Made by a program: the position numbers and the translations under genes | Shown here: in pieces, positions 44,816 through 54,973 of the stretch | How the letters are laid out: every line of letters starts with the position of its first letter | How positions within the stretch are numbered: the first letter of the stretch is position 1 | Notes under the pieces: generated by a model | Seen by the model: only the letters and a program-made list of their open reading frames with translations | Told to the model about the DNA's origin: nothing | The model's database searches: none | NCBI RefSeq assembly: GCF_009908165.1 | Contig: NZ_JAAAUC010000001.1 | Location: forward strand, 248,001 to 312,000 | Direction: 5' to 3' | Length of the DNA: 64,000 nt | Source of the DNA: Frigidibacter albus | Lineage (GTDB): Bacteria > Pseudomonadota > Alphaproteobacteria > Rhodobacterales > Rhodobacteraceae

Positions 44816-47800
44816 TGGCGCGCTATGACTGGCCAAGGGAGTTCACCAAGTCCCCGGACCTGCTGGCGCAGCGGGCGGAGCGAACCGCCGCCCGGCGGGA
44901 GGTTGGAACGCCGCCGGCGCTTCTTGGCGACCTGGCGGCGCTGAACGATGTCATCCAGACCAACTTTGATCCCGACCGGATCTGGATGCCGCTGGGCCCC
45001 TCGATCCTGACCAATGGGCAGGCGACGGGCAACCCGGTCGTCTCGGGCCGGGCGCGGGCGATCAAGGTCAGTCCCAACGGCCAGCGCGTCTATGTCGCCT
45101 CTGCCAATGGCGGCGTCTGGTACAGCGCCGACGCGGGTGCCAGCTGGGTGCCGGTCGGGGCATGGGGCCTGTTGGCGACGACAGAGAGGTCCAACCTGTC
45201 GCTGACCATCGGCGAGATGGACGTGCAGTTCGGGGTCACCGGCGGCAATGATGATCCGGACAAGGATGTGGTCTATGTCGGCACCGGCGAAGCGCGCCCG
45301 GTGCTGCTTGCGACGCCGGGGGGCAAGTCAGCCGGGATCGGCGTCCTGCGGCTCGAGGGGACGATCACCGCTGCCGTGGCCGCACCCGGGACGAACCCCT
45401 GGCAGCGCGAGGCCCGCAACCTGACCGGGGCCGGGATCTTCCGCCTGACGCATGACCCGGCGGCGGCGCTGTCCTTCGGCGCAGCGGGCGCGAATACGCT
45501 GGTGGCCGCAACCTCGAACGGCCTGTGGGCGCGCAGTGGCGGGTTTGTAGAGGGCGCGGACTGGACGCGCGTGAACCTCACCCCCTCGGCCTTTGACGCC
45601 GACGATGGCCCCTATTGCCCGGACGTGGTGTGGAACGACAAGGGGCTTTGGGTCATCGTTGCGGGTGGCAGGGCAGAGGATGGGCTCTGGCGGTCGACCA
45701 ATGGCATCGCCGGGCCCTTCGCGCAGATCACCCTACCAAATCTGGAGGCGGGCAACCGCCTCAGCCTTGGCCCCGCGCGCCACGCGACCGACCGGATGTA
45801 TGTGCTTGGCAAGAGTCCCCCGGCAGTCGCCGGAACAAGAGGCTATGCGCATCTTTGGCTGGTGGATCTGTCCCATTCCACGGCAGCCGCGCGCGAGGTG
45901 GCCAATTTTCCCGTCGGGCTTTTCACCGCGGATGCAAAACGGGTGGGGGCCAATCTGGTCATCGACAAGGATCAGGCGGATTACGATCAGGCCATCGCGG
46001 TGACGCAGAGCGCAGGCAAGGACATCGTGATTGTCGGCGGATCGCTGAAATCCTCGGGCGGTGGCTGGAACGCCTCGCTGTTCCGGCTGACGGTCACCGG
46101 CACTGCGGGCGCGAATGACCTGACGACTGACTTCGTGCCGGCCAACCAGACCGGCGGGGCAGCGGACGCGAGCTATATCGGCTCGGGCATCCACCCCGAT
46201 GTCCACGGGGTCACGCTGAACGGCGGCGACATCTGGGTGGCTTGTGATGGCGGGGTGTTCCGGCGCAACGCGGCGGGCCTCGTGCGGGCGCTCAATGCCG
46301 GGCTTGCCACATCGGAGCCGGGCTTTGTCGCCTCCCATCCGACGCTGGATGGCCCGATGATCTGCGGCACCCAGGACAATGGCGCCATCCAGCGCGTCGG
46401 CGATACGGTCTGGAGCCTGCGTGCGAAGGGCGACGGTGGCGGCTGCCTCTACCATCCGACGAAACCGCACCAGCTGGTGCTGCAATATGTGCGGGCGAAC
46501 TGGAAGTTCCAGCCCGCCGCCACCCCGCTTGGCCCCGTGCTGCGCCGCGTGGGCGTAACCAACGCCAGCGAGGATACCGAGAACCTTGCGGCGTCTTTCT
46601 ATTCCCAAGCCGCAGCCGCGCGCACCAGCAATGTCGATCAGGCGCGCATTTTCACCGGGACCGACCGTATCTGGTACTCGGCCAACTGGGACATCCCGGC
46701 AAACCCCATGACTTGGGTGACGATCCCCAGCCGCACCGATCCGTGGAGCGCGGTGAATGCGGCCTACAATTCCGGACAGGACGCCTTGAAGGAAGGCGGA
46801 TCTCCAGACCATGTCATCGCGATCGACATCCTGCGCGAGGGCGATCTTGCCAACAATTTCGACGGACAGGCGATCCTTGTGCTGTGCCAGCGGACGGTGC
46901 GCATCTTCCGCTTTGTCGCCGCGACCTCGGCCTGGACTCCGCTGGCGGATTCGATCGTCAGCGACCCGTCCGGCGCCAACCGGCGCAAAGCCAAAAAGCG
47001 CGCGGCGGATATTCCCAATCCCTTCCTGACCTACCTGCCGCGCAAGCCGGACGGGGTCTGGACCGACATCGCCGTCCATCGCACCGGGGTCGCCGGGCAG
47101 GAAACCTTCTACGTGACCACCACCGGCGCGGCAAAGGTGAAGGAGGATGGCAGCCTCGAGGGCGACGCCCATTACGACACCTGCTGGTGGTACAATGGCA
47201 ACGGCCGATGGTATCCCACCGGGCTGCGCAACACCCCGCTGGATCCCGCTGCCGGCACCGGCGGATCGCCGGCCGCGGCGCATTCGGTTGTCGTTGATCC
47301 TGTCGCCAGCGGTATCGTCTATGTCGGCAATCGCATCGGCGTGTGGGAGGGCCGGATCGACGAAAGCGGCCCGCATCCGACATGGACCTGGAAGCCGGCC
47401 ATGGAAGGCCTGCCGCAGGCGCTGGTCGAGGATCTGCATGTCTTCAATTCCGCCGACGGAACCTATCTGCGTGCAGCGCTGGTGTCGCGCGGGATGTGGG
47501 AGCGGGATGTCTCGGCGGTGGCGTTCTCGGTGGGGCGGACCTTCATCCGCTCCGTCTCATGGGATACCGGCCGGTCCGAGCTTCCGGCGGCGCCCAGGGA
47601 CCCGGTCAGCAACGACCCGCTCGACTATCACTCCAGCCCCGATATCGTGGTGCTGCCGGCGGGGCCAAGGCCCTGGGACCCGGGGATGCCGCATGAGGCA
47701 GACCTGACGGCCGCCGTGCAACCGTCCCCCCTGGCCCGCGCCGTGCACTCTGCCTGGATCATGGTCCACCACCGGCACACCACCCCTGTCCCGGGGGCGA

Positions 47801-48183
47801 GCATGAACATCGACGTCTTTCTCCAGCGAGGCGCGCCGTCCGGCGCCATCAGCGGGATCGCGATCACCGCGCAGTGGCGTCAGGCGGTCCTTGCTTCGGT
47901 GGCGGGCAATGCGGCAGCAGCGGGTTTCCCGGCGGGGCTGTCGCATGTCGGCACCTTCCACCCGGCCGCGCCCGTGGATGCGGCGAACCCGAGGGCCGTC
48001 ATGGTGCCCCTCGACCTCGGTTTCCCGATTCAGGGTCCGGGCCCCGACGACTACGTGGCGGTGATCGTGGTGGTAACCTCGCCCGGCAATGGCCTTTCGG
48101 TGCCCTCCCTCGCCCCGGGGGACCTTGAAACCATCGTGCGCCGGTCGGCGCAGGTGGCTGTCAGAAAGATCCGGCGCCTTTAG
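44815..48183 (+). CDS. Beta-propeller-like 1122-residue protein of the giant operon
   Basis: Residues about 55-900 have the strand pattern of a BNR/YVTN-type beta-propeller. The clearest blade is VYVASANGGVWYSADAGASW (residues 92-111), which contains an Asp-box S-x-D-x-G-x-x-W. Other blades are seen in DVVYVGTGEARPVL, TLVAATSNGLWARSGG and GIVYVGNRIGVWEG. The C-terminal 200 residues (HSAWIMVHHRHT, then NIDVFLQRG) look like a separate beta-sandwich. There is no signal peptide. Propellers of this type usually bind glycans or other proteins, so this may be the recognition part of the system. It is the last gene of the coupled set. Confidence 0.75.
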   Translation: MARYDWPREFTKSPDLLAQRAERTAARREVGTPPALLGDLAALNDVIQTNFDPDRIWMPLGPSILTNGQATGNPVVSGRARAIKVSPNGQRVYVASANGGVWYSADAGASWVPVGAWGLLATTERSNLSLTIGEMDVQFGVTGGNDDPDKDVVYVGTGEARPVLLATPGGKSAGIGVLRLEGTITAAVAAPGTNPWQREARNLTGAGIFRLTHDPAAALSFGAAGANTLVAATSNGLWARSGGFVEGADWTRVNLTPSAFDADDGPYCPDVVWNDKGLWVIVAGGRAEDGLWRSTNGIAGPFAQITLPNLEAGNRLSLGPARHATDRMYVLGKSPPAVAGTRGYAHLWLVDLSHSTAAAREVANFPVGLFTADAKRVGANLVIDKDQADYDQAIAVTQSAGKDIVIVGGSLKSSGGGWNASLFRLTVTGTAGANDLTTDFVPANQTGGAADASYIGSGIHPDVHGVTLNGGDIWVACDGGVFRRNAAGLVRALNAGLATSEPGFVASHPTLDGPMICGTQDNGAIQRVGDTVWSLRAKGDGGGCLYHPTKPHQLVLQYVRANWKFQPAATPLGPVLRRVGVTNASEDTENLAASFYSQAAAARTSNVDQARIFTGTDRIWYSANWDIPANPMTWVTIPSRTDPWSAVNAAYNSGQDALKEGGSPDHVIAIDILREGDLANNFDGQAILVLCQRTVRIFRFVAATSAWTPLADSIVSDPSGANRRKAKKRAADIPNPFLTYLPRKPDGVWTDIAVHRTGVAGQETFYVTTTGAAKVKEDGSLEGDAHYDTCWWYNGNGRWYPTGLRNTPLDPAAGTGGSPAAAHSVVVDPVASGIVYVGNRIGVWEGRIDESGPHPTWTWKPAMEGLPQALVEDLHVFNSADGTYLRAALVSRGMWERDVSAVAFSVGRTFIRSVSWDTGRSELPAAPRDPVSNDPLDYHSSPDIVVLPAGPRPWDPGMPHEADLTAAVQPSPLARAVHSAWIMVHHRHTTPVPGASMNIDVFLQRGAPSGAISGIAITAQWRQAVLASVAGNAAAAGFPAGLSHVGTFHPAAPVDAANPRAVMVPLDLGFPIQGPGPDDYVAVIVVVTSPGNGLSVPSLAPGDLETIVRRSAQVAVRKIRRL

Positions 48184-48270
48184 CCTGTTGCGGACGAGTT
48201 CGATCCTTCGCAGGGAGTTCGGCACCTCGGGTCCAGATGTCCGGGCACGGCGCGGCTGCATGGCTGTGGG

Positions 48271-48288
48271 CTGTCATCAAACCGTCAT
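48271..48288 (+). promoter_or_regulatory. Pho box upstream of the ABC transporter operon
   Basis: CTGTCAT-CAAA-CCGTCAT is two 7-bp PhoB half-sites (consensus CTGTCAT) with a 4-bp spacer, 43 bp before the ATPase start. It should place this operon under PhoB control in phosphate starvation. The strong match with the pstS box in the same window supports it. Confidence 0.78.
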
Positions 48289-48331
48289 TCAGCGCGACTA
48301 AGGCGGGGCGACACAGAACGGGCCACAGACA

Positions 48332-49441
<1,110 letters not shown>

Positions 49442-49445
49442 ACCC

Positions 49446-50399
49446 ATGCTGAAATTCACGCTCCGCGCCGGCGTCGCGGCCACCGCCCTGTTCGGCGCCG
49501 GTGCCGCCCTTGCCGATGTCACCGTCTACACCGCCGGCCCGGCCAAGCTGATCGAAGACCTGGCCGCCGGCTTCACCGCCGAAACCGGCGTCGCTGTCGA
49601 GGTCTTCCAGGCCACGACCGGCAAGGTCATGGCCCGGATCGAGGCCGAAGCCGCCAACCCGGTGGTTGACGTGCTGATCTCGGCCTCGTGGGATACCGCG
49701 ACCGATTTTGCCGAGCGCGGCTGGCTGGTGCCCTATACCAGCCCGAACGCCGAAATGGTGCCGGACTTCCTGAAGACCGAAACCGCCGTGGCGCAGGGCG
49801 TCTCGGCGCTGGCCATCGCCTGGAACCCGAATTCGGGCACGCCGAAGCCGACCGACTGGGCCGATCTGGCCAAGCCGGAATACAAGGATCTCGTCAACCT
49901 GCCCGACCCGGCGCAGTCGGGCTCGGCCTTCGAACTGGTCGCGGCGCTGTCGGGCACCGAGGGCATGGGTCTGTTCGACGATCTCGCCGCCAATGGCGCG
50001 ATCGTTGCCGGTGCCAATGCCGAGGCGCTGAACCCGGTGCTGCAGGGCGCCAAGGCCGCCGTCTTCGGCGCGGTGGACTACATCTCGATGGCGGGCGCCG
50101 CCAAGGGTGAAACCATCGAAGTGATCTTCCCCGAAAGCGGCACCGTCATCGCGCCGCGCCCGGTGATGATCCTGAACTGGTCGCAAAACCAGGACGAGGC
50201 GAAGCAATTCGTCGACTACATCCTGTCGGATGCCGGTCAGGCCATGGTCGCCAAGACCTTCCTGATGCCAGCGCGCAGCGATATCGCGGCGGACCGTCCG
50301 CTGATCGCCGATCTGAACATCCTGCCGGTCGACGCCGAGGCGGTCTATGCCAAGCGCGCCGAGACGCTGGACGCCTTCGCCACGACCTTCGCGAAGTAA
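49446..50399 (+). CDS. ABC transporter substrate-binding protein, PhnS/FbpA-like
   Basis: This 317-residue periplasmic protein has a signal peptide (cleavage after ALA near residue 22). The family fold shows TVYTAGPAKLIEDLAAGF and VLISASWDTATDFAERGWL, with YKDLVNLPDPAQSGSAF in the centre. It belongs to the FbpA-like cluster, but I do not see the tandem tyrosine iron-binding site of true FbpA near the C-terminus. Related proteins bind 2-aminoethylphosphonate (PhnS/AepX type). With the upstream Pho box, an organophosphorus ligand is the better inference. The ATG lies four bases after the ATPase stop. Confidence 0.82.
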   Translation: MLKFTLRAGVAATALFGAGAALADVTVYTAGPAKLIEDLAAGFTAETGVAVEVFQATTGKVMARIEAEAANPVVDVLISASWDTATDFAERGWLVPYTSPNAEMVPDFLKTETAVAQGVSALAIAWNPNSGTPKPTDWADLAKPEYKDLVNLPDPAQSGSAFELVAALSGTEGMGLFDDLAANGAIVAGANAEALNPVLQGAKAAVFGAVDYISMAGAAKGETIEVIFPESGTVIAPRPVMILNWSQNQDEAKQFVDYILSDAGQAMVAKTFLMPARSDIAADRPLIADLNILPVDAEAVYAKRAETLDAFATTFAK

Positions 50400-50408
50400 G
50401 GACAGGTC

Positions 50409-52082
50409 ATGGCACGGGCACGCGAAGGGGTCAGTCCCTCCGTCATCATCGCGGCGGCGGGGCTGGTTCTGGTCGTGGCCGTGCCATTCTTGTTCATCAT
50501 CCTCCAGGCGATCTTTCCTGAACTCGGGCGCGGCTCGCTGGCCGCGCCCTTCTCGGCGCTTGCCGGGGCGCTTGGCGACCCGAAGCTGATCGGCATGACC
50601 GGCAATACCCTGTTGCTGGGAGTGCTGGTGGTGGCGCTGTCGGCACTGATCGCTGTACCGCTGGCGGTGGCGCGGGCGCTGTTCAAGGTGCCCGGCGCGG
50701 TGATCTGGGACGTGCTGTTCCTGATCCCCTTCATGATCCCGCCCTATATCGCCGTTCTGGGCTGGATCATGACCCTGCAACCGCGCGGCTATCTGGAACA
50801 GCTGGTCGGGTTCAATCTGGCGACCTTCCTGTTCTCGGTCCCCGGCATCGTTTTCGTGATGACGCTGAACAGCTTCCCGGTCGTCTACTTCGCCGTGTCG
50901 CGCACGCTGGAAACCGTGGGCTCGCGCTATGCGGATGTGGGGCGGGTCTTCGGCGCCAGCCCGGCGCGGGCCTTCTGGCGCATCACCCTGCCACTCTCTA
51001 CCCCCGGCCTTGCGGCAAGCCTGCTGCTGGTCTTCGCGATGGCGATCGAGGAATACGGCACCCCCGCCGCCCTGGGCGGCCGCGCGGGGTTCGAGGTGCT
51101 GGTGACGGCCATCGACCTGCGCGTATCGGACTGGCCCATCGACCTGCCGGGCGCGGCCATCCTGTCGCTGGTGCTGGTGGTGCTGTCCTTCGGCGCCTTC
51201 GTGCTGCAGCGCTGGATCCTGACCCGCCGGTCCTACGAAGCGACGACGGGCAAGCCGCAGGACAGCGCCAAGCGCGACCTTGGCGTCTGGAAGCTGCCGG
51301 TCGTCGCCGGCTTTGCACTCGTTGCCTTTGTCGCCACCGGGCTGCCGCTGCTGGCGATCCTCGCCAGCGCGCTGTCGCGCACGATCTCTGGCGGGCTGGT
51401 CTGGTCGAACCTGGGCTTCAGCAATTTCTCCGCGATTCTCGGGGACAGCACCGGCGCCTTGAAGGCGCTTGGCACCAGCCTGTCGCTTGGCGTTGCTGCC
51501 GCGCTGGTTACCGGGCTTCTGGGTGCGCTGTCGGCCTATGCGGTGGTCAAATCCAAGGTGCGCGGGCGTGGGGTGCTGGACGTGCTGACGATCCTGCCCA
51601 ATGCACTTCCCGGCATCGTGGTGGCGGTGGGCCTGATCCTCGCCTGGAACCAGCCCTGGCTGCCGGTCACGCCCTACAACACCTCGCTGATCCTGCTACT
51701 GGCCTATTGCTGCATCCTGCTGCCGCAGCCTGTGCGCTATGCCACGGCCGCCTTCCACCAGATCGGCGATAATCTGGAAGCTGCGGCGCGGGTCTTCGGC
51801 GCCTCGCCGATGGTGGCCTTCCGCCGCATCCTGCTGCCGCTGATCGCCCCCAGCCTGCTGGCCGCGATGCTGCTGGTCTTTGCCGTGGCAACGCGCGAGC
51901 TTGTCGCGTCAGTGGTGGTGGCGCCGGTCGGGGTTTCCACCATCTCCACCTATATCTGGCGGCAGTTCGAGCAGGGCTCGGTCGGCCTTGGCATGGCGAT
52001 GGCCTTTGTCACGATCCTGATCACCACCGCGCTGCCGCTGATCGCCCTGAGCCTGATGGGGCGGCGCGGCAACCTCTTGTGA
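50409..52082 (+). CDS. ABC transporter permease, fused two-domain PhnU/FbpB-like
   Basis: This 557-residue inner-membrane protein consists of two homologous six-helix halves. Each has an EAA-type coupling loop: YADVGRVFGASPARAFWRIT in the first half, and AARVFGASPMVAFRRILLP in the second. The fused architecture and length are those of FbpB and PhnU-type permeases, so one polypeptide forms the whole channel. It starts nine bases after the binding protein stop. The operon ends here, and a hairpin follows at 52101-52121. Confidence 0.88.
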   Translation: MARAREGVSPSVIIAAAGLVLVVAVPFLFIILQAIFPELGRGSLAAPFSALAGALGDPKLIGMTGNTLLLGVLVVALSALIAVPLAVARALFKVPGAVIWDVLFLIPFMIPPYIAVLGWIMTLQPRGYLEQLVGFNLATFLFSVPGIVFVMTLNSFPVVYFAVSRTLETVGSRYADVGRVFGASPARAFWRITLPLSTPGLAASLLLVFAMAIEEYGTPAALGGRAGFEVLVTAIDLRVSDWPIDLPGAAILSLVLVVLSFGAFVLQRWILTRRSYEATTGKPQDSAKRDLGVWKLPVVAGFALVAFVATGLPLLAILASALSRTISGGLVWSNLGFSNFSAILGDSTGALKALGTSLSLGVAAALVTGLLGALSAYAVVKSKVRGRGVLDVLTILPNALPGIVVAVGLILAWNQPWLPVTPYNTSLILLLAYCCILLPQPVRYATAAFHQIGDNLEAAARVFGASPMVAFRRILLPLIAPSLLAAMLLVFAVATRELVASVVVAPVGVSTISTYIWRQFEQGSVGLGMAMAFVTILITTALPLIALSLMGRRGNLL

Positions 52083-52100
52083 CCCGGCCCGCCCCGGCTG

Positions 52101-52121
52101 GGCCGCATCTGATCTGCGGCC
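52101..52121 (+). terminator. Hairpin after the PhnU-like permease gene
   Basis: GGCCGCA and TGCGGCC (7-bp arms, 7-base loop) lie 18 bp after the permease stop. There is no T-run, so it is probably a weak or Rho-assisted terminator. Confidence 0.35.
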
Positions 52122-52304
52122 TCCACGAGGGGCGACGGGTCCGGGAGGGATTGTCTCATCCCCCCTCTGTCGCCGTCGCAGGTCCTGTGCATGCCACGTG
52201 AAGGCGAGGGGGCCGCTGGAACGTCGGCGTCTCTGGCCTCCGCGGCGAGGCCCGAATTCATGAACCACGCCGAAAGAGTCGGTCTGGGCCGCGGAATTCA
52301 GGGG

Positions 52305-52322
52305 TTGTCATAAAACTGTTAC
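52305..52322 (+). promoter_or_regulatory. Pho box upstream of pstS
   Basis: TTGTCAT-AAAA-CTGTTAC matches two PhoB half-sites with a 4-bp spacer, 95 bp before the pstS start. It is the expected position and form for PhoB activation of the pst operon. The rest of the 335-bp gap before pstS has no gene that I can support. Confidence 0.8.
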
Positions 52323-52417
52323 AAAACATGCATCCATTCGTCACGGACACTCCCTAACCGTAGGCCCGTGGTTGGGCCGCGACCTTGTGGCCTGAATCGT
52401 AACCTTAGGAGCTCTCA

Positions 52418-53449
52418 ATGTCCTACATGAAAATGACCGCGTCGGTGCTGGCGATTGCCGCGCTCTCGGCGACTGCCGCTTCCGCCCGTGACCAGGTCCA
52501 AGTTTCCGGTTCCTCGACCGTGCTGCCCTATTCCACCATCGTCGCCGAAGCCTTCGGCGAGAACTTCGAATTCCCGACCCCGGTCGTGGAAGGTGGCGGT
52601 TCGGGCGCCGGCCGCAAGAAACTGTGTGAAGGCGTTGGCGCCAACACCGTCGACATCGCCAACTCGTCCTCGCGGATGACCAAGGGCGACTACGACCTGT
52701 GCGTCTCGAACGGCGTGACCGAGGTCATGGAAGTCCGCTTCGGCTATGACGGCATCGTCTTCGCCTCGGACATCAACGGCCCGGAATTCGCCTTCACCCA
52801 GGCTGACATCCATGCCGCCCTGGCTGCCAAGGTCGTCGTGGACGGCGCGCTGGTCGACAACACCGCCACCACCTGGGCCGACGTGAACCCCGAGCTGCCG
52901 GCTCAGGAAATCATGGTCTTCGTTCCGGGCACCAAGCACGGCACCCGTGAAGTGTTCGACGAGAAGGTGATCATCCTCGGTTGCGAAGAAAACGGCACGA
53001 TGGCTGCCCATGAAGCTGCCGGCGCCGAAGATGCCGAAGCGTCCTGCATGGAGCTGCGCACCGACGGTCGTTCGATCGACATCGACGGCGACTACACCGA
53101 GACCCTGGCCCGCGTTGACGCCAACAAGAACGGCATCGGCGTCTTCGGTCTGTCGTTCTACCAGAACAACACCGACAAGCTGCAAGTCGCCACCATGGGC
53201 GGTGTTGTCCCGACCACCGAGTCGATCGCTGCCGGTGACTACCCGGTCTCGCGCCCGCTGTTCTTCTACGTGAAGAAAGCCCACCTCGGCGTGATCCCCG
53301 GCCTGAAAGAGTACGTCTCGTTCTTCGTGTCGGACGATATGGCTGGCCCGGACGGCCCGCTGGCCGCCTACGGCCTGGTTTCGGACCCGGAGCTGGCTGC
53401 GACCCAGGCGATGGTCGAAGCCGAGACCCCGATGGAAGCTGTGCAGTAA
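52418..53449 (+). CDS. pstS: Phosphate ABC transporter substrate-binding protein
   Basis: This 343-residue periplasmic protein has a signal peptide (cleavage after AASA). Phosphate-binding PstS motifs include the early VSGSSTVLPYSTIVAEAF and the GGGSGAGRKKLCEG loop, with SSRMTKGDYDLC later. It binds Pi for the PstCAB permease. The phosphate loop GSGAG is intact. It is the first gene after the Pho box and is separated from pstC by a strong hairpin, which would let it be made in excess over the membrane components. Confidence 0.95.
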   Translation: MSYMKMTASVLAIAALSATAASARDQVQVSGSSTVLPYSTIVAEAFGENFEFPTPVVEGGGSGAGRKKLCEGVGANTVDIANSSSRMTKGDYDLCVSNGVTEVMEVRFGYDGIVFASDINGPEFAFTQADIHAALAAKVVVDGALVDNTATTWADVNPELPAQEIMVFVPGTKHGTREVFDEKVIILGCEENGTMAAHEAAGAEDAEASCMELRTDGRSIDIDGDYTETLARVDANKNGIGVFGLSFYQNNTDKLQVATMGGVVPTTESIAAGDYPVSRPLFFYVKKAHLGVIPGLKEYVSFFVSDDMAGPDGPLAAYGLVSDPELAATQAMVEAETPMEAVQ

Positions 53450-53463
53450 TCTGCAGACCAACG

Positions 53464-53492
53464 GAGGGCGCCATGAGGCGCCCTCTTTCCTC
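53464..53492 (+). terminator. Strong hairpin between pstS and pstC (attenuator)
   Basis: GAGGGCGCC / GGCGCCCTC forms a perfect 9-bp stem with the loop ATGA, followed by TTTCCTCTT. It lies 14 bp after the pstS stop. Partial read-through would express pstS more than pstCAB, as is common for high-affinity binding proteins. Confidence 0.7.
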
Positions 53493-53512
53493 TTGTGAGA
53501 ACCGGATTTCCC

Positions 53513-54973
53513 ATGAGCGTCGGCATACTGTCCCTGATCGTCCTTGCCCTGGCCGTTGTCGGCTTTTTCGTCGGTCGGAGTCGCGCGCTGAAAAGCGTTC
53601 AGGGCGACTCCCGTAGATTGCATTCGCTGCCGGGCTATTACGGCCAGACAGTTTTCCTCTTCACCGCGGTGCCCGCCTTTGCGCTGATGGCCCTGTGGCT
53701 GATCGTGCAGCCGATGGTGATCGATGGGCGCATCGTTGGCCAGCTTGGCCCGCAGATCGCCGAAGATGCCACGGCGTCGAAGCTGGCGATGGAAGACGTC
53801 GCCCGGATCGCCAGCGGCCTTGACGCGCTGCAGGCCAGAACCGGCATGACGAATGACGAGCTGCGCGATCTGAGCGCCGATGGCTCCGACATTCGCGGGC
53901 GCCTTGCCGAAGTCGGGATCGCGCTTGGCTCTGAAGTCGATCCGCTGATCTTCGAGATGGCCAAGAGCTTCCGCATCATGCAGGCCAACGGCGCGATGAT
54001 CATGTCGGTGCTGGTGCTGGTGCTTGCGGTGGCGGGCTTCGTCCTGGCCCTGCGGCGCATCCATGGGGAGTTCCGCGCGCGCAACGTGTCCGAGACCTTC
54101 GTGCGCTGGCTGCTGATCGCCTCGGCCGGGGTCGCCATCCTGACGACCGTCGGCATCGTGATGTCGCTGCTGTCCGAGACCATCCGCTTCTTCGGGATTT
54201 ACCCGATCAGCGAGTTCTTCTTCAACCTGACCTGGAACCCGCAGTTCCGCGGCGGTTCCGATCTTGGCCTGATCCCGCTGCTGTGGGGCACGCTGTATAT
54301 CAGCTTCGTGGCGATGGTGGTGGCGGTGCCGATCGGCATCTTCGCCGCGATCTACACGGCCGAATATGCCCCGCCCAAGGTCCGCTCTGTGGTGAAGCCC
54401 GTGATCGAGCTGATCGCAGGCATCCCGACCGTGGTGTTCGGCCTGTTCGCCCTTGTGACTGTCGGCCCGTTCCTGCGCGATTACATCGCCATGCCGCTTG
54501 GCCTTGGCAACTCTGGTTCTTCGGTGATGACCGCGGGTCTGGTGATCGGCGTGCTGAACATCCCGTTCATCTCGTCGCTGACCGATGACATCATCAACGC
54601 GGTGCCGCAATCGATGCGCGACGGGTCCTATGGCCTCGGCGCGACCAAGTCGGAAACCATCCGCAAGGTGGTTCTGCCTGCCGCGCTGCCCGGCATCGTC
54701 GGTGCCATCCTGCTGGCCGCCAGCCGCGCCATCGGCGAGACGATGATCGTGACGATGGGCGCCGGTGCCGCGGCCAAGCTGGGCCTGAACCCCTTCGAGG
54801 CGATGACCACGATCACCGTGAAGATCGTCAGCCAGTTGACCGGCGACCTTGCCTTCGACTCGCCCGAGACCCTGGTCGCCTTTGCACTCGGCATGACACT
54901 CTTCGTGATCACGCTGTGCCTCAATATCTTCGCGCTCTGGATCGTGCGCAAATACCGGGAGCAGTACGAATGA
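53513..54973 (+). CDS. pstC: Phosphate ABC transporter permease PstC
   Basis: This 486-residue permease has an N-terminal extension of about 190 residues: two membrane helices and a periplasmic segment (GQLGPQIAEDATASKLAMED). The conserved PstC core follows, with GFYPISEFF-like sequence, AAIYTAEYAPPKVRSVVKP and IPTVVFGLFAL, then the coupling loop DGSYGLGATKSETIRKVVLP. The start at ATG 53513 is preferred over the GTG at 53495. The stop overlaps pstA by four bases. Confidence 0.92.
   Translation: MSVGILSLIVLALAVVGFFVGRSRALKSVQGDSRRLHSLPGYYGQTVFLFTAVPAFALMALWLIVQPMVIDGRIVGQLGPQIAEDATASKLAMEDVARIASGLDALQARTGMTNDELRDLSADGSDIRGRLAEVGIALGSEVDPLIFEMAKSFRIMQANGAMIMSVLVLVLAVAGFVLALRRIHGEFRARNVSETFVRWLLIASAGVAILTTVGIVMSLLSETIRFFGIYPISEFFFNLTWNPQFRGGSDLGLIPLLWGTLYISFVAMVVAVPIGIFAAIYTAEYAPPKVRSVVKPVIELIAGIPTVVFGLFALVTVGPFLRDYIAMPLGLGNSGSSVMTAGLVIGVLNIPFISSLTDDIINAVPQSMRDGSYGLGATKSETIRKVVLPAALPGIVGAILLAASRAIGETMIVTMGAGAAAKLGLNPFEAMTTITVKIVSQLTGDLAFDSPETLVAFALGMTLFVITLCLNIFALWIVRKYREQYE

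Noticed and set aside
40991-44836. 1281-codon open frame on the minus strand
   Set aside because: It mirrors the 1266-residue gene almost exactly. In GC-rich DNA the antisense frame of a real gene often stays open. The composition (His, Arg, Gln-rich) is not protein-like, and the plus-strand gene fits tightly between its neighbours.
27189-48183. The giant operon as a prophage tail or contractile injection system
   Set aside because: No sheath, tube, baseplate, tape-measure, integrase or lysis gene is recognisable. The proteins also have no phage-like motif.
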